Source: Romanomermis culicivorax
Taxonomy: Eukaryota; Nematoda; Enoplea; Mermithida; Mermithidae
NCBI GenBank assembly: GCA_963922205.1
Contig: CAWUHX010000162.1
Location: 682,001-746,000 of the forward strand
Length of the DNA: 64,000 nt
Direction: 5' to 3'
In this document: positions 1-11,059 of the stretch, one piece after another
How the letters are laid out: the number at the start of each line of letters is the position of its first letter
How positions within the stretch are numbered: position 1 is the first letter of the stretch
Position numbers and translations under genes: made by a program
The notes under the pieces: generated by a model
What the model was told of the DNA's origin: nothing
Seen by the model: the letters and a program-made list of their open reading frames with translations, nothing else
The model's database searches: none

Positions 1-131
1 CCAGCTTAACTCGTCTCTCTTGCTCAGCACCTGCTTAACTTTTAGTAATACCGACTTAAGCTCCAGCTTAATCAAGACGGTCTTGAGCTCCAGCTCAGAC
101 TTAAGCTCCAGCTTTATAGTAATACCGGCCC
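1..131. repeat. Right part of an inverted-repeat element with AGCTTAAGCTC words
   Basis: The first 131 bases are a degenerate array of AGCTTAAG / CTCCAGCTTAA words ending in ACCGGCCC. The end matches the ACCGGCCC ends of the elements at 14876-15968 and near 42214, which I assign to PIF/Harbinger-like DNA transposons. The left end lies outside the window, so length and target duplication cannot be seen. The words are close to palindromic (AGCTTAAGCT). Confidence 0.5.
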
Positions 132-1202
132 TGCACTTTACTCGCGCTCGTGGATGACGCAAGTATCCCTCACGTGAAAGTTAAGCGAGCACGATGCATT
201 TTAGGGATTTTTAGCTTTTCAATTCAATCTGAAGAAATCGAGGAATAAAATAAAGGTTTGAATGCCCCGTAAAAATTCTGAGTTAGAACTAGATTCTGTG
301 GTTTTTGCTGCGACTCTCATCCCATATCAAAGTGAACAGGCCGTGAAACATTGATTATTTCAGAAACCATCCCGCAGACTTTTTCTTATTTTTGTGAAAA
401 TACGGTATATTCTACTTTTTAAGAAAGGCTTTTAAAACAAAAATTAGTACTTTCGTAAAAATCGTATACAAAAAAAGTGCATTCTCTTGGTTACTTGAGA
501 ATTCTCATCAATTTCGAGTCGTATGCGATATATTACGAGTATTTGTCTGAAAACTTTAAAAATGTAAAATATACTCGCTTTCCAGCTTTATTCTAAGATT
601 TTAGAAAACACTCTATAGGAGTCTCGATGCAGGATCTTTTCACAGTTCTCCAGGCTCGACTAAAATCTGCTTACCTTCTGCAATAGATTTTTGGATGATG
701 CCCCGTTTGGCTACCATCATATAATCTATCAACGGTAATTGCGTCCAAAAGGTCCATACTAGGTCAAAAGTTGAATTTAAGTTCATCAAACGCCATTACA
801 TATTCCATAAGTCGATGATCAACAATAATAGATCATCTTCTGATCGAAATGATATACACTGCTACATAATATTATAATAATCATGTTGGCGTTGTTGCCG
901 TCTTAGCTTTCCGTTGCGGTGTAGGTGTGTAAAAATATGCAAATTAAGATCGTTCAGCGTTGTTCGGCTAGGCGAGATTAAATGCGAAAAGTGGCATAAA
1001 AATGAATGGTTCCTTGAGAAAAAAGGAAAAAAATCTACCAGATGCAGGGCTCAAGATTGTGTTTTAGAAGAGGACGAGGACGAGACCGAACGAAAGTTGT
1101 TTCGTTATTAATGGACAAAAAAATAAACAACGCCATAAGAAAACGAGAGATTGATTCTCTATGTCTTACAAAATAAAAAACAATGGATAGAGGCTGAGGG
1201 TA
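132..1202. other. Non-coding AT-rich DNA, nothing recognised
   Basis: No reading frame with convincing codon structure, no RNA gene and no clear element ends. Around 395-470 there is a weak resemblance to the interior of the repeat family described at 9981-10230 (TTAGTACTTTCGTAAAAATCG), possibly a decayed fragment. Confidence 0.4.
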
Positions 1203-1442
1203 CTACAGTCTGTTTTTTATGAATGCTTAAATCGAAAAACGACAAAAATTAATAATGTCATCAAAAGCGTGTACACAAAGCTTCTACGGTCAGATTTTTC
1301 ACCGTAAACATAATTAAAAGTTAGTGAGTGAGCTCACAAACTTTCAGTCTTATTTTACGTATAGTTTAGTAAAACAACGCAAAGATAGGAAATAGTACTT
1401 GCTTTCCACCTCTTCGAAACATCTTAAGATAAATCGACCATG
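1203..1442. repeat. MITE family A, copy 1
   Basis: About 240 bp running from CTACAGTCTGTTTTTTATGA to a degenerate inverted copy of the same end. It shares with copies at 5686-5914, 9981-10230 and 13127-13342 the order: an AATGCTTAAA..CGAAAAA..GACAAAAAT block, a GTGAGCTCACAAACTTTCAG block and a TACTTGCTTTCCA block. There is no coding capacity, so it is a non-autonomous element with family-specific terminal inverted repeats. Confidence 0.55.
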
Positions 1443-3646
1443 TATAAACAATGAGTGGATTAGTGGCTGACAATGACTACTACAATCTTCACAGAAACGT
1501 CAACATTCTAAAATCAAGAAAAAAAAGGTCTCCAGATGTAAATTCATAAATTAATTTCCAGCTGGATAACGTAACACTAATTATGAACATTAGAAAACTA
1601 TGGGCTTTTTGTGTACTTATGCTAGCAATTAGTAAAGAGCGTTGATAGTAACATACTCGGCGAGCAGAGATTTGACCACGTCCCGAATAGATCTTTACGT
1701 CAGAATTTTTTGCGATGAAACGATGAAAATTTTGATTGATTATGAGCCGATACTTCGTAAAGGCCTACCATAAGACCTTGACCCAAGACGTAAGGACATA
1801 ATAACATGAAATGTTGTATCTCTATTTCTAAATGAGCTATGAATGATTAAACTTTTTGTATAACTTCTTCGACCTCTCCTGAGGTTTTTTTATGTCGATG
1901 CATGGTCGGAAAACATACGTTTGATATTTTGAAATACAATTGATCCTGATATATGTTTTGATTCAATTAATTCTCTAAAATTACGTAAATTTTGACAACT
2001 TACAATAATTACATACTTACTTTCATTTACCGATGTAAAACTGATCACACGCATACAAGAATCTTTTTTATATCAACGGATCCTGCCAAACAAGATTTTC
2101 TGCTTCCAGAGATGTCAAGTATGAGCTACGTTTCAATGAGTTCGATTACTTATGCTAATGTCAGTGCAAAGAGTACATGTACTAATGTACCATTACAGGG
2201 GATGTGTGTGGGCTATCAAATGCTATTTTACGTTTAATTTAAGAAGTTACACCTGGACGACTCTGGTCAGTCAATTAGCCACAGCATTGCCATCTGGATA
2301 ACCCTAACACAATAATTTTTATTTGTAGCTAACAGTGGTGAGTTTATTAGACTTCATTTCGTCTATACGGTAACAATAAATGCATTCGATAGATAAAGCC
2401 AGGCCTGTTTCTATTTTGCTTGCAGAGATCAAGCATAGACAAAATCCTCGTTGTTTAACACTCCTTTGCAAATTTATGTGAACAAAAGCAACAGCGGAAA
2501 TGAGCAGTTTTATGCAGTATACGCTATTCATCAAGACTGCTTTCAGGATTTTTACTTAATTATCTGTCCATTTGTTGTGAATTAATTGCTCAATAGTAGC
2601 GATTAATCCGCTGTACCATTTCAGTAGTCCGTGTATCGCAATGTAAATGTCGGCAGATAATCCAGCTATACAAAACGCGACTTAGGAATTAATCAGTATG
2701 ACCTACTTAACAGTGAATAAATTAAAAGTCAGCAGCTTATAATCTGGTTGTCCATGATCCTATAATCCATTCATTTTCAAATGCAAACCGGACGGCGCAA
2801 ATGAGTAAGAAACAAAAACAGTGATTTAACCGTGAAACACGATTTGAAATTTTTCCTTGTGGATCCTGTAGAAATCAGTTTGTGGGAAAAAAATTTTGAC
2901 ATACTATGCAGATTTTTTGTTTCCATACAAAATTCTACAATATAGAAGATTTAAGTGGATGAGTTTGGTAGAAAGCTCATTTCAGTTTACAGGCATTTTA
3001 TAAAATAACATAAAACCCTTCCTAACGTTGAATTTCTTTGATTCTTTTGAAAGGCACTCAGGCACTCATTCCCATGGTTATTAGAACAGCGCTGACAATA
3101 ATTCGTTCTATCCGGACTCAGAATCAGTTGCGTCTATAACATCTATGGAAAACAGACCATTGGTAGACACATGCACAGGTCATGTTCGCTAAATTAGCTC
3201 CACAGAAGGAAAAAATTCGAAGCAATAATAGACTTCAAAGATCATTATGAAAAAAATCATGACTTTTGACTGTTGATTCTGTTTTTAAACAAACTCGGAA
3301 AGCGTAAATTTTTCATGCGTCGTGGCCCAATGTGTCACAGTGAACTTGAGAAAAAGAGATATGCAGGTGGTTTTTTATGCATTACCAAGCCTCATCTAAA
3401 AAATAGACTACAAATTGGATGATTGTCATGAAAATACACACACATGCTGGAAGTAATATGATCTTCGTCACGAGAAATGAGAGATGATGTCATGATCATA
3501 GCTTCACAAATCATTGAAGTAATCACAGCCTGAAGATTATACTGTAGCTTTGAGCTAGTGTTGTGTACTAAGACCGATAACGGAATCGATACTGTATTTG
3601 AAACGCAATAGGAAAACAAACTACACGACGATGCAGCTTTTCAGCC
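1443..3646. other. Non-coding AT-rich DNA
   Basis: Short frames only, none with family resemblance. A minus-strand frame at 2319-2534 has a hydrophobic start but no neighbouring exons that would make it a gene. Nothing else is recognised. Confidence 0.35.
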
Positions 3647-3862
3647 TCAAGTCTTTGTGTTATCTCCGTTACAAGTTGAGACAAAAACTTGGCCATATAG
3701 GTACATAGCTCTATCAATCACTGCTCCATTTTCGCACCGGAAAACTCGTCGGTCGCCTGAGACGCAGTTTCCTGGACACTGAATTTGGCTCAAAGTCCTC
3801 CTATACAAGCCATAAATTATGACAAGAGGACACAAAAATCGTCTTTTACATCTTTTGTGCAC
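3647..3862 (-). CDS. Possible small cysteine-rich exon, unrecognised
   Basis: A minus-strand frame of 71 codons. Its second half is rich in cysteine and glycine (cysteines in the context QCPGNC, FRCENG and STCNG), as in small secreted domains. The start of the frame is basic and hydrophobic but does not look like a clean signal peptide, and no flanking exon with matching phase was found. I do not recognise the family. It may be a real exon of an unannotated secreted-protein gene or a chance frame in AT-rich DNA. Confidence 0.18.
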   Translation of the reverse strand: MHKRCKRRFLCPLVIIYGLYRRTLSQIQCPGNCVSGDRRVFRCENGAVIDRAMYLYGQVFVSTCNGDNTKT

Positions 3863-4023
3863 TGGTGCTACAAAATGTGATATACCCGAGTTATTTTTAT
3901 TCGAGTGAGAACCAGTTTTTGTAAATCTTCATAGAGAGCCATGTTTCTAATTTTCACCGCATTTCAAGATTTACTACCTACACTGGAAAAATTCCTGAAA
4001 TTCTGATATACGAAGTATTTATT

Positions 4024-4168
4024 AGGGGTGGGCCGGATCCACTTTTTTTGAATACATCAGATCCGGATCGTGAAAAATTGCTCCATCGGATCCGGATCCG
4101 AAAAACTGTAATCATCGGATCCTGATCTAGAAGAATAGATCCGACCCGATCATGATCGGATCCATATC
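4024..4168. repeat. Array of CGGATCCG words
   Basis: About 145 bp beginning AGGGGTGGGCCGGATCC. It contains repeated variants of the palindrome CGGATCCG (GATCCGGATC, CGGATCCGGATCCG, CCCGATCATGATCGGATCC). The spacing is irregular, so this is not a simple tandem repeat. It fits the short-word inverted-repeat elements seen elsewhere in the window. Confidence 0.6.
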
Positions 4169-4675
4169 CTGTATGTAGTATACATATGCGAATAAATAAT
4201 CACGTGTGTGTTTAATTATTCGAAATAAAGTTGTAAATACATATTTCTTTTCAGTTCAATAGTTATTATGACAATCATCGGAATGAAAAAAAAATTTAAA
4301 TTTTAAATTTGTTCAAAAGCAACAGTTGCAAGCCTCAAACTGCACCGCGCAAAAATGGTCGGATAAATATTGCACTGAACAAGTTTTTCCGATTCCAAAT
4401 AAGTATGAATTTGTAACACTTTCGGTCTGTATTTTCAGTCGGAAAATGATGGTATTAAATAAGTGAAAGAAGAAGTGTGAGAAAAATCATTGAATTCTTG
4501 TTAATGCCAATTGGAAAATTCAATTTCTCATTATATTTTCATAGAAAGTGCCAAATCTTATTCACTTTAATATGAGATGAGACATAGAAAATTCATGGAA
4601 GCAATAGTGGATAACTGATGAATGAATTGTCTATGTTTTAGCTTAATTGTACTGAATATTATAGGTTATTGCAAT

Positions 4676-4696
4676 GGCCGGCGCCAAGCGCGGGAA
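4676..4696 (-). repeat. GC hairpin module, lone copy
   Basis: CCGGCGC-CAA-GCGCGGG forms a stem with one mismatch, followed by AAAAATTTGAAATTTCG. Read on the minus strand it resembles the ATCTCAAAATTTTTCCGGCGC module described at 54123-54190, so it is probably a remnant of the same element type far from the main cluster. Confidence 0.45.
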
Positions 4697-5685
4697 AAAT
4701 TTGAAATTTCGTCTTTCTAAATCGCACCTGAAATTCACCTTTATTACATCAAAAAATTCTCCACTCGGCCAAAAAAAATGCAATGCGGAAAAATGCCTGC
4801 TCAAGCGCAGTATTTATAATCGATAATGCCACAGACAAGCGAAGTTATCGGTAGGAACTGTGACTGAAAAATTTTTGATTTTGAACCGCTAAAAACCGAA
4901 AAATGCACTTTTTCATCTATTCTCTCAAAAAACACCAAAAAAGAAGAAAAACCAAAAACTTAGACACTTCTCGATCAAAAATTTTTGTTCTGTGCAGAAA
5001 ATTGCCGGAAATTTTTGTGCATGGCGGATGAACACTACACTGCGCAAAAAAACCTGTTTTGAACTGCTATTTCATTCAGGAAGTAAAATAACATCTGTAA
5101 AGTCAATAACAAATCAAGGCTTAGGATGTAGTCTATTTTTTACAGAAAAATTTAATCAAAGTTCACATTTACACTCTTGCCAAAAATTGTCTAGGAGTTT
5201 TCATGCATTTCCATTAAATTTGCAGGAGAATTTTTCGAAGCGATGCATTAAGTTTTCATGGCTATAAGGTGAAAAATGATAAATTATGAAGAGAGTGGCC
5301 ATGATGAGTTTCATACTCTATCAAACTATTTTTAGCCATGTGCACAAGGCATGAAGAAGATCAAGCGAAAAATTCCTCCCGCAAGAACCAAATTAATTTT
5401 TTTGTAACGAACAAAAATTCATATGATAGCGGTAATGGCACCGTCACGCTTATAACCCGTCAAAAAGGTCGCGGCAATGGAACTATAGTGGTAATGAGCC
5501 TGGTAGCGGTGATGGGCCTGCGGCGATATCCAATCGCTGTGGGTGTCAACATCAGTATTTCCAAGACTAACTTTATGGCAAGATGCATTATGTTCTGTAA
5601 ACTATTATCTTGCACTGTCCTAGAACCAAAAAAATATGGATTTTCAGGCTGTTTCTATTGGCCAGGCTACTCTCTTTCAATATCA
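4697..5685. other. Non-coding DNA
   Basis: Frames at 4992-5267 and 5338-5793 are open by chance. They have no domain signature, and the second runs into the repeat at 5686. Nothing supportable. Confidence 0.35.
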
Positions 5686-5914
5686 ATTGTCTGTTATTTT
5701 GTAAAATGCTTACAATGGAAAAAGCACCTCAAGGTCGTTTACAAAAAGCATTTACGGTATATTTTTTTGTTAAAAATGGTAACCGTGAGTTGAGTAGGCT
5801 TGCAAATTTCCAGTCTCACACGAAATACAATTCAGAGAGGAATTATGAGAATATGAATTAGTATTTGCTTACCACTTTTTTATTTACAAGAATTTCGATA
5901 AAGGTATACTATAG
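5686..5914. repeat. MITE family A, copy 4
   Basis: Runs from TTGTCTGTTATTTTGTAAAA to AAAGGTATACTATAG. Shared blocks with the other copies are AAATGCTTA, TCGTTTACAAAAAGC, GCAAATTTCCAGTC and TATTTGCTTACCA. It is degenerate and non-coding. Confidence 0.5.
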
Positions 5915-6750
5915 CAGCTATCTTTTTCTACTCAACCCTGATCCAAAATATTTACCGAATTGTAAGGAATGATCATCATGTGCTTAGTAGTCTTGACATG
6001 AACTCGATAATCCGTTCTTGGCCAGCAATTGGAAATACTTGAAAAGTTTTAAAATGCAAGGCTTGAATAATGATTTACTAGTGAAAAAAATGAACCTAAG
6101 ACATCGAATCGTGGATTTCTGTTCAAATACCTTGTGTTATGTGCCATCATAGTTTCTGAAAATGTTCTTAGGCAATTTAACACTGAATACGAGAGTAAAT
6201 GAATACAATCATCAACAGTTACGATGATGTCATCAATTTGATCAAGAATAGTGTACGACTTCCAGGTTGAGTCCACAGTAATTTCCGTGACTCTTCATTT
6301 ATTGAAGAATAAAGTGCAAAAAGTAGATGCTACGGAAATAGTACTCTACGAAACAGTATTAAAAAATTATTAAATAATTTAGGTAGGAAAAATTAGCAAT
6401 ATAGGAAGTTTAAGGTTTTCTTATTCCTCGACTATAAAAGTCCTTCCAATCCGTGGTAGTTACGGTAAGGCGTTTCGCGGTTGAATGACGATGAAGCATT
6501 TCTAATCAAAAATCGATGCTTTGAGCGGCCAGACACCGACTAGTCTTTTGTGTCAACTTCTCCCAAAAAGAAGCATAATAAGATTTTAAAAAGATGGAAG
6601 TAAATTCTTCAGAAATGAAAAGGATTGCACATCCAAAAAATGTGCATCAAATCCTTTACAGTTGCTTTTTCATCTTTTGCTCAAATGAGACGACGAAAGT
6701 ACTATAAAAAACTGCTTAGCTTGCATAATTTCTGATAAGCAAGGGCATAA
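5915..6750. other. Non-coding AT-rich DNA
   Basis: No gene, RNA or element end recognised. Confidence 0.35.
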
Positions 6751-7120
6751 GGTCCATCTATACTTTTTTCGCGAAAATCTGTCGCAAGTGATTGCAACGA
6801 TCAAAACCGAACGAATCCCCGATTTTCTCTGTGCGCAAGAAAGATCTTGACGAGTTCTATCCAGTGAAGTATATTTTGCAAAAAAAATTTGCATATTGTG
6901 GAAGAAATCAAGCTATTTTGTAAGCATCTTGCGTTTCTTACGTTTCTTGCGTCAAAGCTGGATTTAAAACGCTCAATAGACACTTGTTGAAGGTGTTGGG
7001 TACCTTTCGATCGGAAATTTCAATATCTACCTTGCGATGTATTATTTACTGAAATTACTTCAATACTTGAAGAGCAAATCGCTTGCGTATGTTTTTTAGC
7101 GAAAAAAGTATAGATGGGCC
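6751..7120. mobile_element. Short inverted-repeat element with TTGCG words
   Basis: The left end GGTCCATCTATACTTTTTTC is repeated inverted at the right end (GAAAAAAGTATAGATGGGCC), about 370 bp apart. A TA lies beside the right end and TA(A) beside the left, so a TA target is possible. The interior has several CTTGCG / CGCAAG words in both orientations (6780-6850, 6925-6960, 7080-7090). No coding capacity. Confidence 0.6.
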
Positions 7121-8117
7121 TATAGACTCTAAGAATCTTTAAACGAACTTTATGTGAAGCCCTTCTCATGCGAATTTTGACATCATTGTCACAACTAATA
7201 GTTTTTTAGATAGGAAATTCATTCATGATAATTTTCATTTTTTATTCTGAAAACCCAGATATAAAACATAACAAAGTAGAATGAGGTTGTTGATTCATAG
7301 ACCTCAGCAGTTCAGATGGATATTTATGTAGCGAGAAATCGCTTGAAGTTATTTTATATAGAAAGACAACTAAGAAAATTATTCGAGTTTTCCTCATCAG
7401 CACAGAAGTTGCAGAATACAACTTAAACCTGAAATGTTCACATAGTGTTGAGCAGTAGCCGATTATTTTCCATTTCGAGCAGCAACCTATTACTCGAAAA
7501 TGCCAAGGGCTAGTTCAGTAAAATCGAACAAAGTTTTATCTGAGCACAAGCTGGCTACAACGTGCCTAGCTTAAGTTCAGCTAAAACTTGAGCTGAATAT
7601 TACCTACAGTAGAGCTTATTAGAATGGCAAAGGGTCTGCTGAGGGTCCTGACTATTCACCAGAAAAACAATAATTTTTTGTAGAGTTTTGCAAATTTTTA
7701 TGAGTTGTACTCTAGCAGACTATTGAAAAAATACTCCCACGGGCATATAACTCTGGTAAAACTAATATTCTATAATTATAAGTCACTGATCATGAATTTG
7801 ATTTTCAGAAGAAAATTGTTGGGTAACATTAGAAAAAAATGAAACCGCTTTCACTTGTGACAACAACGTCGATTATTCGGAGAGAAAAACGGCATCTGCT
7901 TCAAGTAGAAAATGGATCAGCGAGTCCGCGTTTTTAGACAAATGAATGTCAGCCAGTTTTCGGTTGATAAATGAAAATATACGACTAGGAAACTCAGGTA
8001 TTAATTTGCGTACATGACTATACCGCATAATTAATGCAATTTTCTTCAAAACGTAACTGCTGCTAGGATTGACGATTTTTTTGTCATACACAATTTTTTG
8101 ACAGAAAGCCCATCAAT
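7121..8117. other. Non-coding DNA
   Basis: Nothing recognised beyond a weak CTAGCTTAAGTTCAGCT / AACTTGAGCTGAA inverted pair near 7570-7600, which may be a decayed word-array element. Confidence 0.3.
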
Positions 8118-8238
8118 TTAATCGCGATATGTCGGTAACCGTCGATTAGCAAATCGAGGTTTTAATCGTCAATTCTGTTTAACCGTCACTCATATGACAG
8201 AAGGTGGATTCGGATTGAATTAGCTAATCGACGGTTCA
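8118..8238. repeat. Array of AATCGNCGATTA words
   Basis: Degenerate inverted words (TTAATCGCGATATGTCGG, ACCGTCGATTAGC, AAATCGAGGTTTTAATCGTC, GCTAATCGACGGTT) over about 120 bp. The words resemble those of the larger foldback element at 43447-44296. Confidence 0.5.
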
Positions 8239-9325
8239 ATATGTTGATTCTGAATTTTTACAGCTTTTTGGATTTTTGTGCGTGGCAGGATTATTTAGAT
8301 CTTTTTCTAACGCAATTTTTGATCGGATTTTCATCAATTTTGTTGCAGTTTTGCCTATTTCCCTCTGAACTGAAACAAGTAAACAATACTTTCTTATTTC
8401 TTTACTCTTGTGGCTATTTATGTTTTTCAAATGTATAAGAAAAGCGACCGTGATACAAATTTTTCTTTTTTGGAAAGGAATTTCCTCGTTGAATGTTTCT
8501 CTGACCATGTTCATGTTATTGAAAACAAGGAAACCGCAGTGTCACTTCATCATCCAAAAAGAGGGCCTGGAATGCGATTGTTGATACATGCCAAGAAATT
8601 CAATGATTTTCGTTATCAGAATTACTGTACTCTATTCATTTTAGAAAGATCAACGCAGCGAGGTCGCAGCCAAACTTTTATTCAAAGCTATGGAAGGCTC
8701 GCTGACTCTATTCAATAAACTTTTTGTTTATAACACAGACTCTTGATTATCATTCGTTTCAAGTCATTCCAAGAGTATCGAAAGTGAACTCCTCGTCCCT
8801 TAGAGCCAGAAGTTACTATCTGCATTTTTTGAAAAATAAGTTTTTCGTGTCATATGCATTACCATAATGTCATCTACCAATGCCAAAACGTTCTATATGC
8901 ATATATACACTGTGTGTTCAACTTTAACTGATCAAAATTCAAATTTTTAAACACAATGCAACTTTCAGAAGAAACAGAAATGTCAAATAGTACGTGCTGG
9001 CTCTAAGGGGACGTCCTGATCTTTGGTAGGGCTGCGTTTACCGAAACTCCATCCGCCACATCGATCATTCCAAGATGAATGAAGTGTGGAATCGTTAAAA
9101 AATCTATGAAGTCGACTACATCCATGGCTCAATACAATAAAATATGCTTTTGCATTAAAAAATATAGTCGATCGGACAGTTTATTCTGCTGTTTGCAAAA
9201 TTGGAATTGTCGTCTAATTTTAATACTAGACAAATCAGCCTTCTGTCATACCATTAAAAATATCGAAGATTTCAATTCAGACTTTAATCGTGATTAGCCC
9301 TAATCTAATTCCTGTCATTCGGGCC
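8239..9325. other. Non-coding DNA
   Basis: Two overlapping frames at 8236-8718 on opposite strands have no recognisable domain and AT-driven composition. Nothing is supported as a gene. Confidence 0.3.
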
Positions 9326-9440
9326 CTGTAGTCTGTATTTAAATAAAGTATTTGTAAATCAAAAAATGACAAAAACATGTCTTCAAAATCGTTTACAAAA
9401 GCCTTCAGCTCCATAGAAATTTTTTTACCCAAATTGTTTT
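9326..9440. repeat. MITE family A, left-half fragment
   Basis: CTGTAGTCTGTATTTAAATA followed by AAAATGACAAAAACATG and AAAATCGTTTACAAAAGCC matches the left part of the other family A copies. The right half is missing. Confidence 0.45.
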
Positions 9441-9980
9441 GGATGAACCTGAATTATGTTGGTTCACAAATTCTAACGCAAGTCCTGAACAGATACTGAT
9501 TCAACGGAGAATCATAAAAATGTTTCTTAAAATATTTTAAAAAATCAAGTCCTGTTTAGAAATAGGTCTTAATTTTCAGTTTTATTATTTAAATCAGGTT
9601 TTAGAGAGGAAAATTTGCACCGATCACTATAATCCTTCATAGACTTCTACAGACATCAAAGAATAGCAGAAAAATTGAATAGAGCATAGCAACAATACAT
9701 AGATGACAACAAACTACGGTATCATTCATTTCGACATGGCAGATGCAGCGAAAGTTCTATTCAAAATAGCGGGACACTTATCGTAGCATTTGAGGAACTT
9801 TTTTCCTCCTTATTAAGAGTCTTTGGTTATTTTAACAATTGTGAGACCGCAGTAATGATTTTCCGGTATAATGAATCAGCGACTGTCAAATTCATTCCAT
9901 GGTTTCAAAATAAGTGGGCTATAAAGGGACTTCGAATAGATATGAGAATTCCGATGAGCTTGCCACGTGAAATGTTTCCA

Positions 9981-10230
9981 CTATAGCCTGTTTTCAATAA
10001 AATGCTTAAAATCGAAAAAAGACAAAAATCAGTACTTTCGTCAAACACGTTGACATAGAGCTCTTACTGCAAAATTTTTCACTGGAAAAAATTGTTAAAG
10101 GCTAGGTGAGCATGCCCACAAATTTCCAGCCCTACATTATATATTTTTATTATCAAATTGTAAAAATATGAAATACTACTTGCTTTCCATTTTCATTATT
10201 TAGAAGCATTTCAAGGAAAACGGACAATAG
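9981..10230. repeat. MITE family A, copy 2 (best ends)
   Basis: 250 bp from CTATAGCCTG to CGGACAATAG, which are degenerate inverted copies of each other. Inside are AAATGCTTAAAATCG, GACAAAAATCAGTACTTTCG, GAGCATGCCCACAAATTTCC and CTTGCTTTCCATTTTC. It has no reading frame. The element family cannot be assigned to a transposase from the ends alone. Confidence 0.6.
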
Positions 10231-11059
10231 CTATGTTGGAAAGAGATAAAAAGTATAAAAAGAATATCATGTGAGCTGAGGAAGAGAAGAATCTGTACGG
10301 ACGACTGGTTTCGCCACGGCAGTTTCGTTTACCAAGCTTCGGGTGGATTCAGTTCATTCAAGCATGAGAATCTAATGCAACATTTTGCATTTTGCATCGT
10401 ATACTCGGGAAATACTTTCACTCGTCTGTAGCTAGAAGATAAGCTGAAGTACGCTTCGCGCCAACGCTAATGTTTAGAAAAATGCAAATCGTTCTGAAAC
10501 TTTGTTCCGATGTGCGGCGTTAGGCAGGTGGTTTATAAAATTGCATTGTCTTATGAAACTCAGTCAGGCGAAAATTCACAAATTTGAACGAATAATTAAG
10601 TCAAACGGTATACTGTAAAATATTGCTTTGAAACTGGTATTCAGATGTGCAAAAAACAATTGAATTAAACAATTTTTTGAACAATTAAACAAAAAACACA
10701 TTGTAAAAAGTGTCATCAAATCATGCGAAGTTCATCATCACTTGAACGAATTTTATATTAAACTAAATTTTTTAACAGTTTTTAAGCTAAACTCACCATA
10801 ATTATAGTTTGCATATTGTGAATTATAAAGTTCAGAAGAAATTTATTTGTTTAAAAACTTCGGAACTTTTCAAATTTAGACTCATTCCGCAGTGTTTTCA
10901 CGCATTATGGATAGTACAAAAGCAGAATAATATAAGAACAAATTGAAAATTTGCAAATAGAAAATTTATGATTTCACCTTCTAATTTTTGTTAAGCAGAT
11001 CAGAATATGCACTGTATGCCAAATAAAACCTGTACATAAAAACTGAAAATGGACAACTA
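10231..11059. other. Non-coding DNA downstream of the metallopeptidase gene
   Basis: AT-rich, contains the presumed 3' untranslated and intergenic sequence of the minus-strand gene ending at 11060. No other feature recognised. Confidence 0.3.

Noticed and set aside
5338..5861. Overlapping plus-strand frames of up to 151 codons
   Set aside because: No domain, and they run into repeat family A.
8236..8718. Frames on both strands near 8.4 kb
   Set aside because: No splice support and no recognisable family; composition follows AT-rich background.
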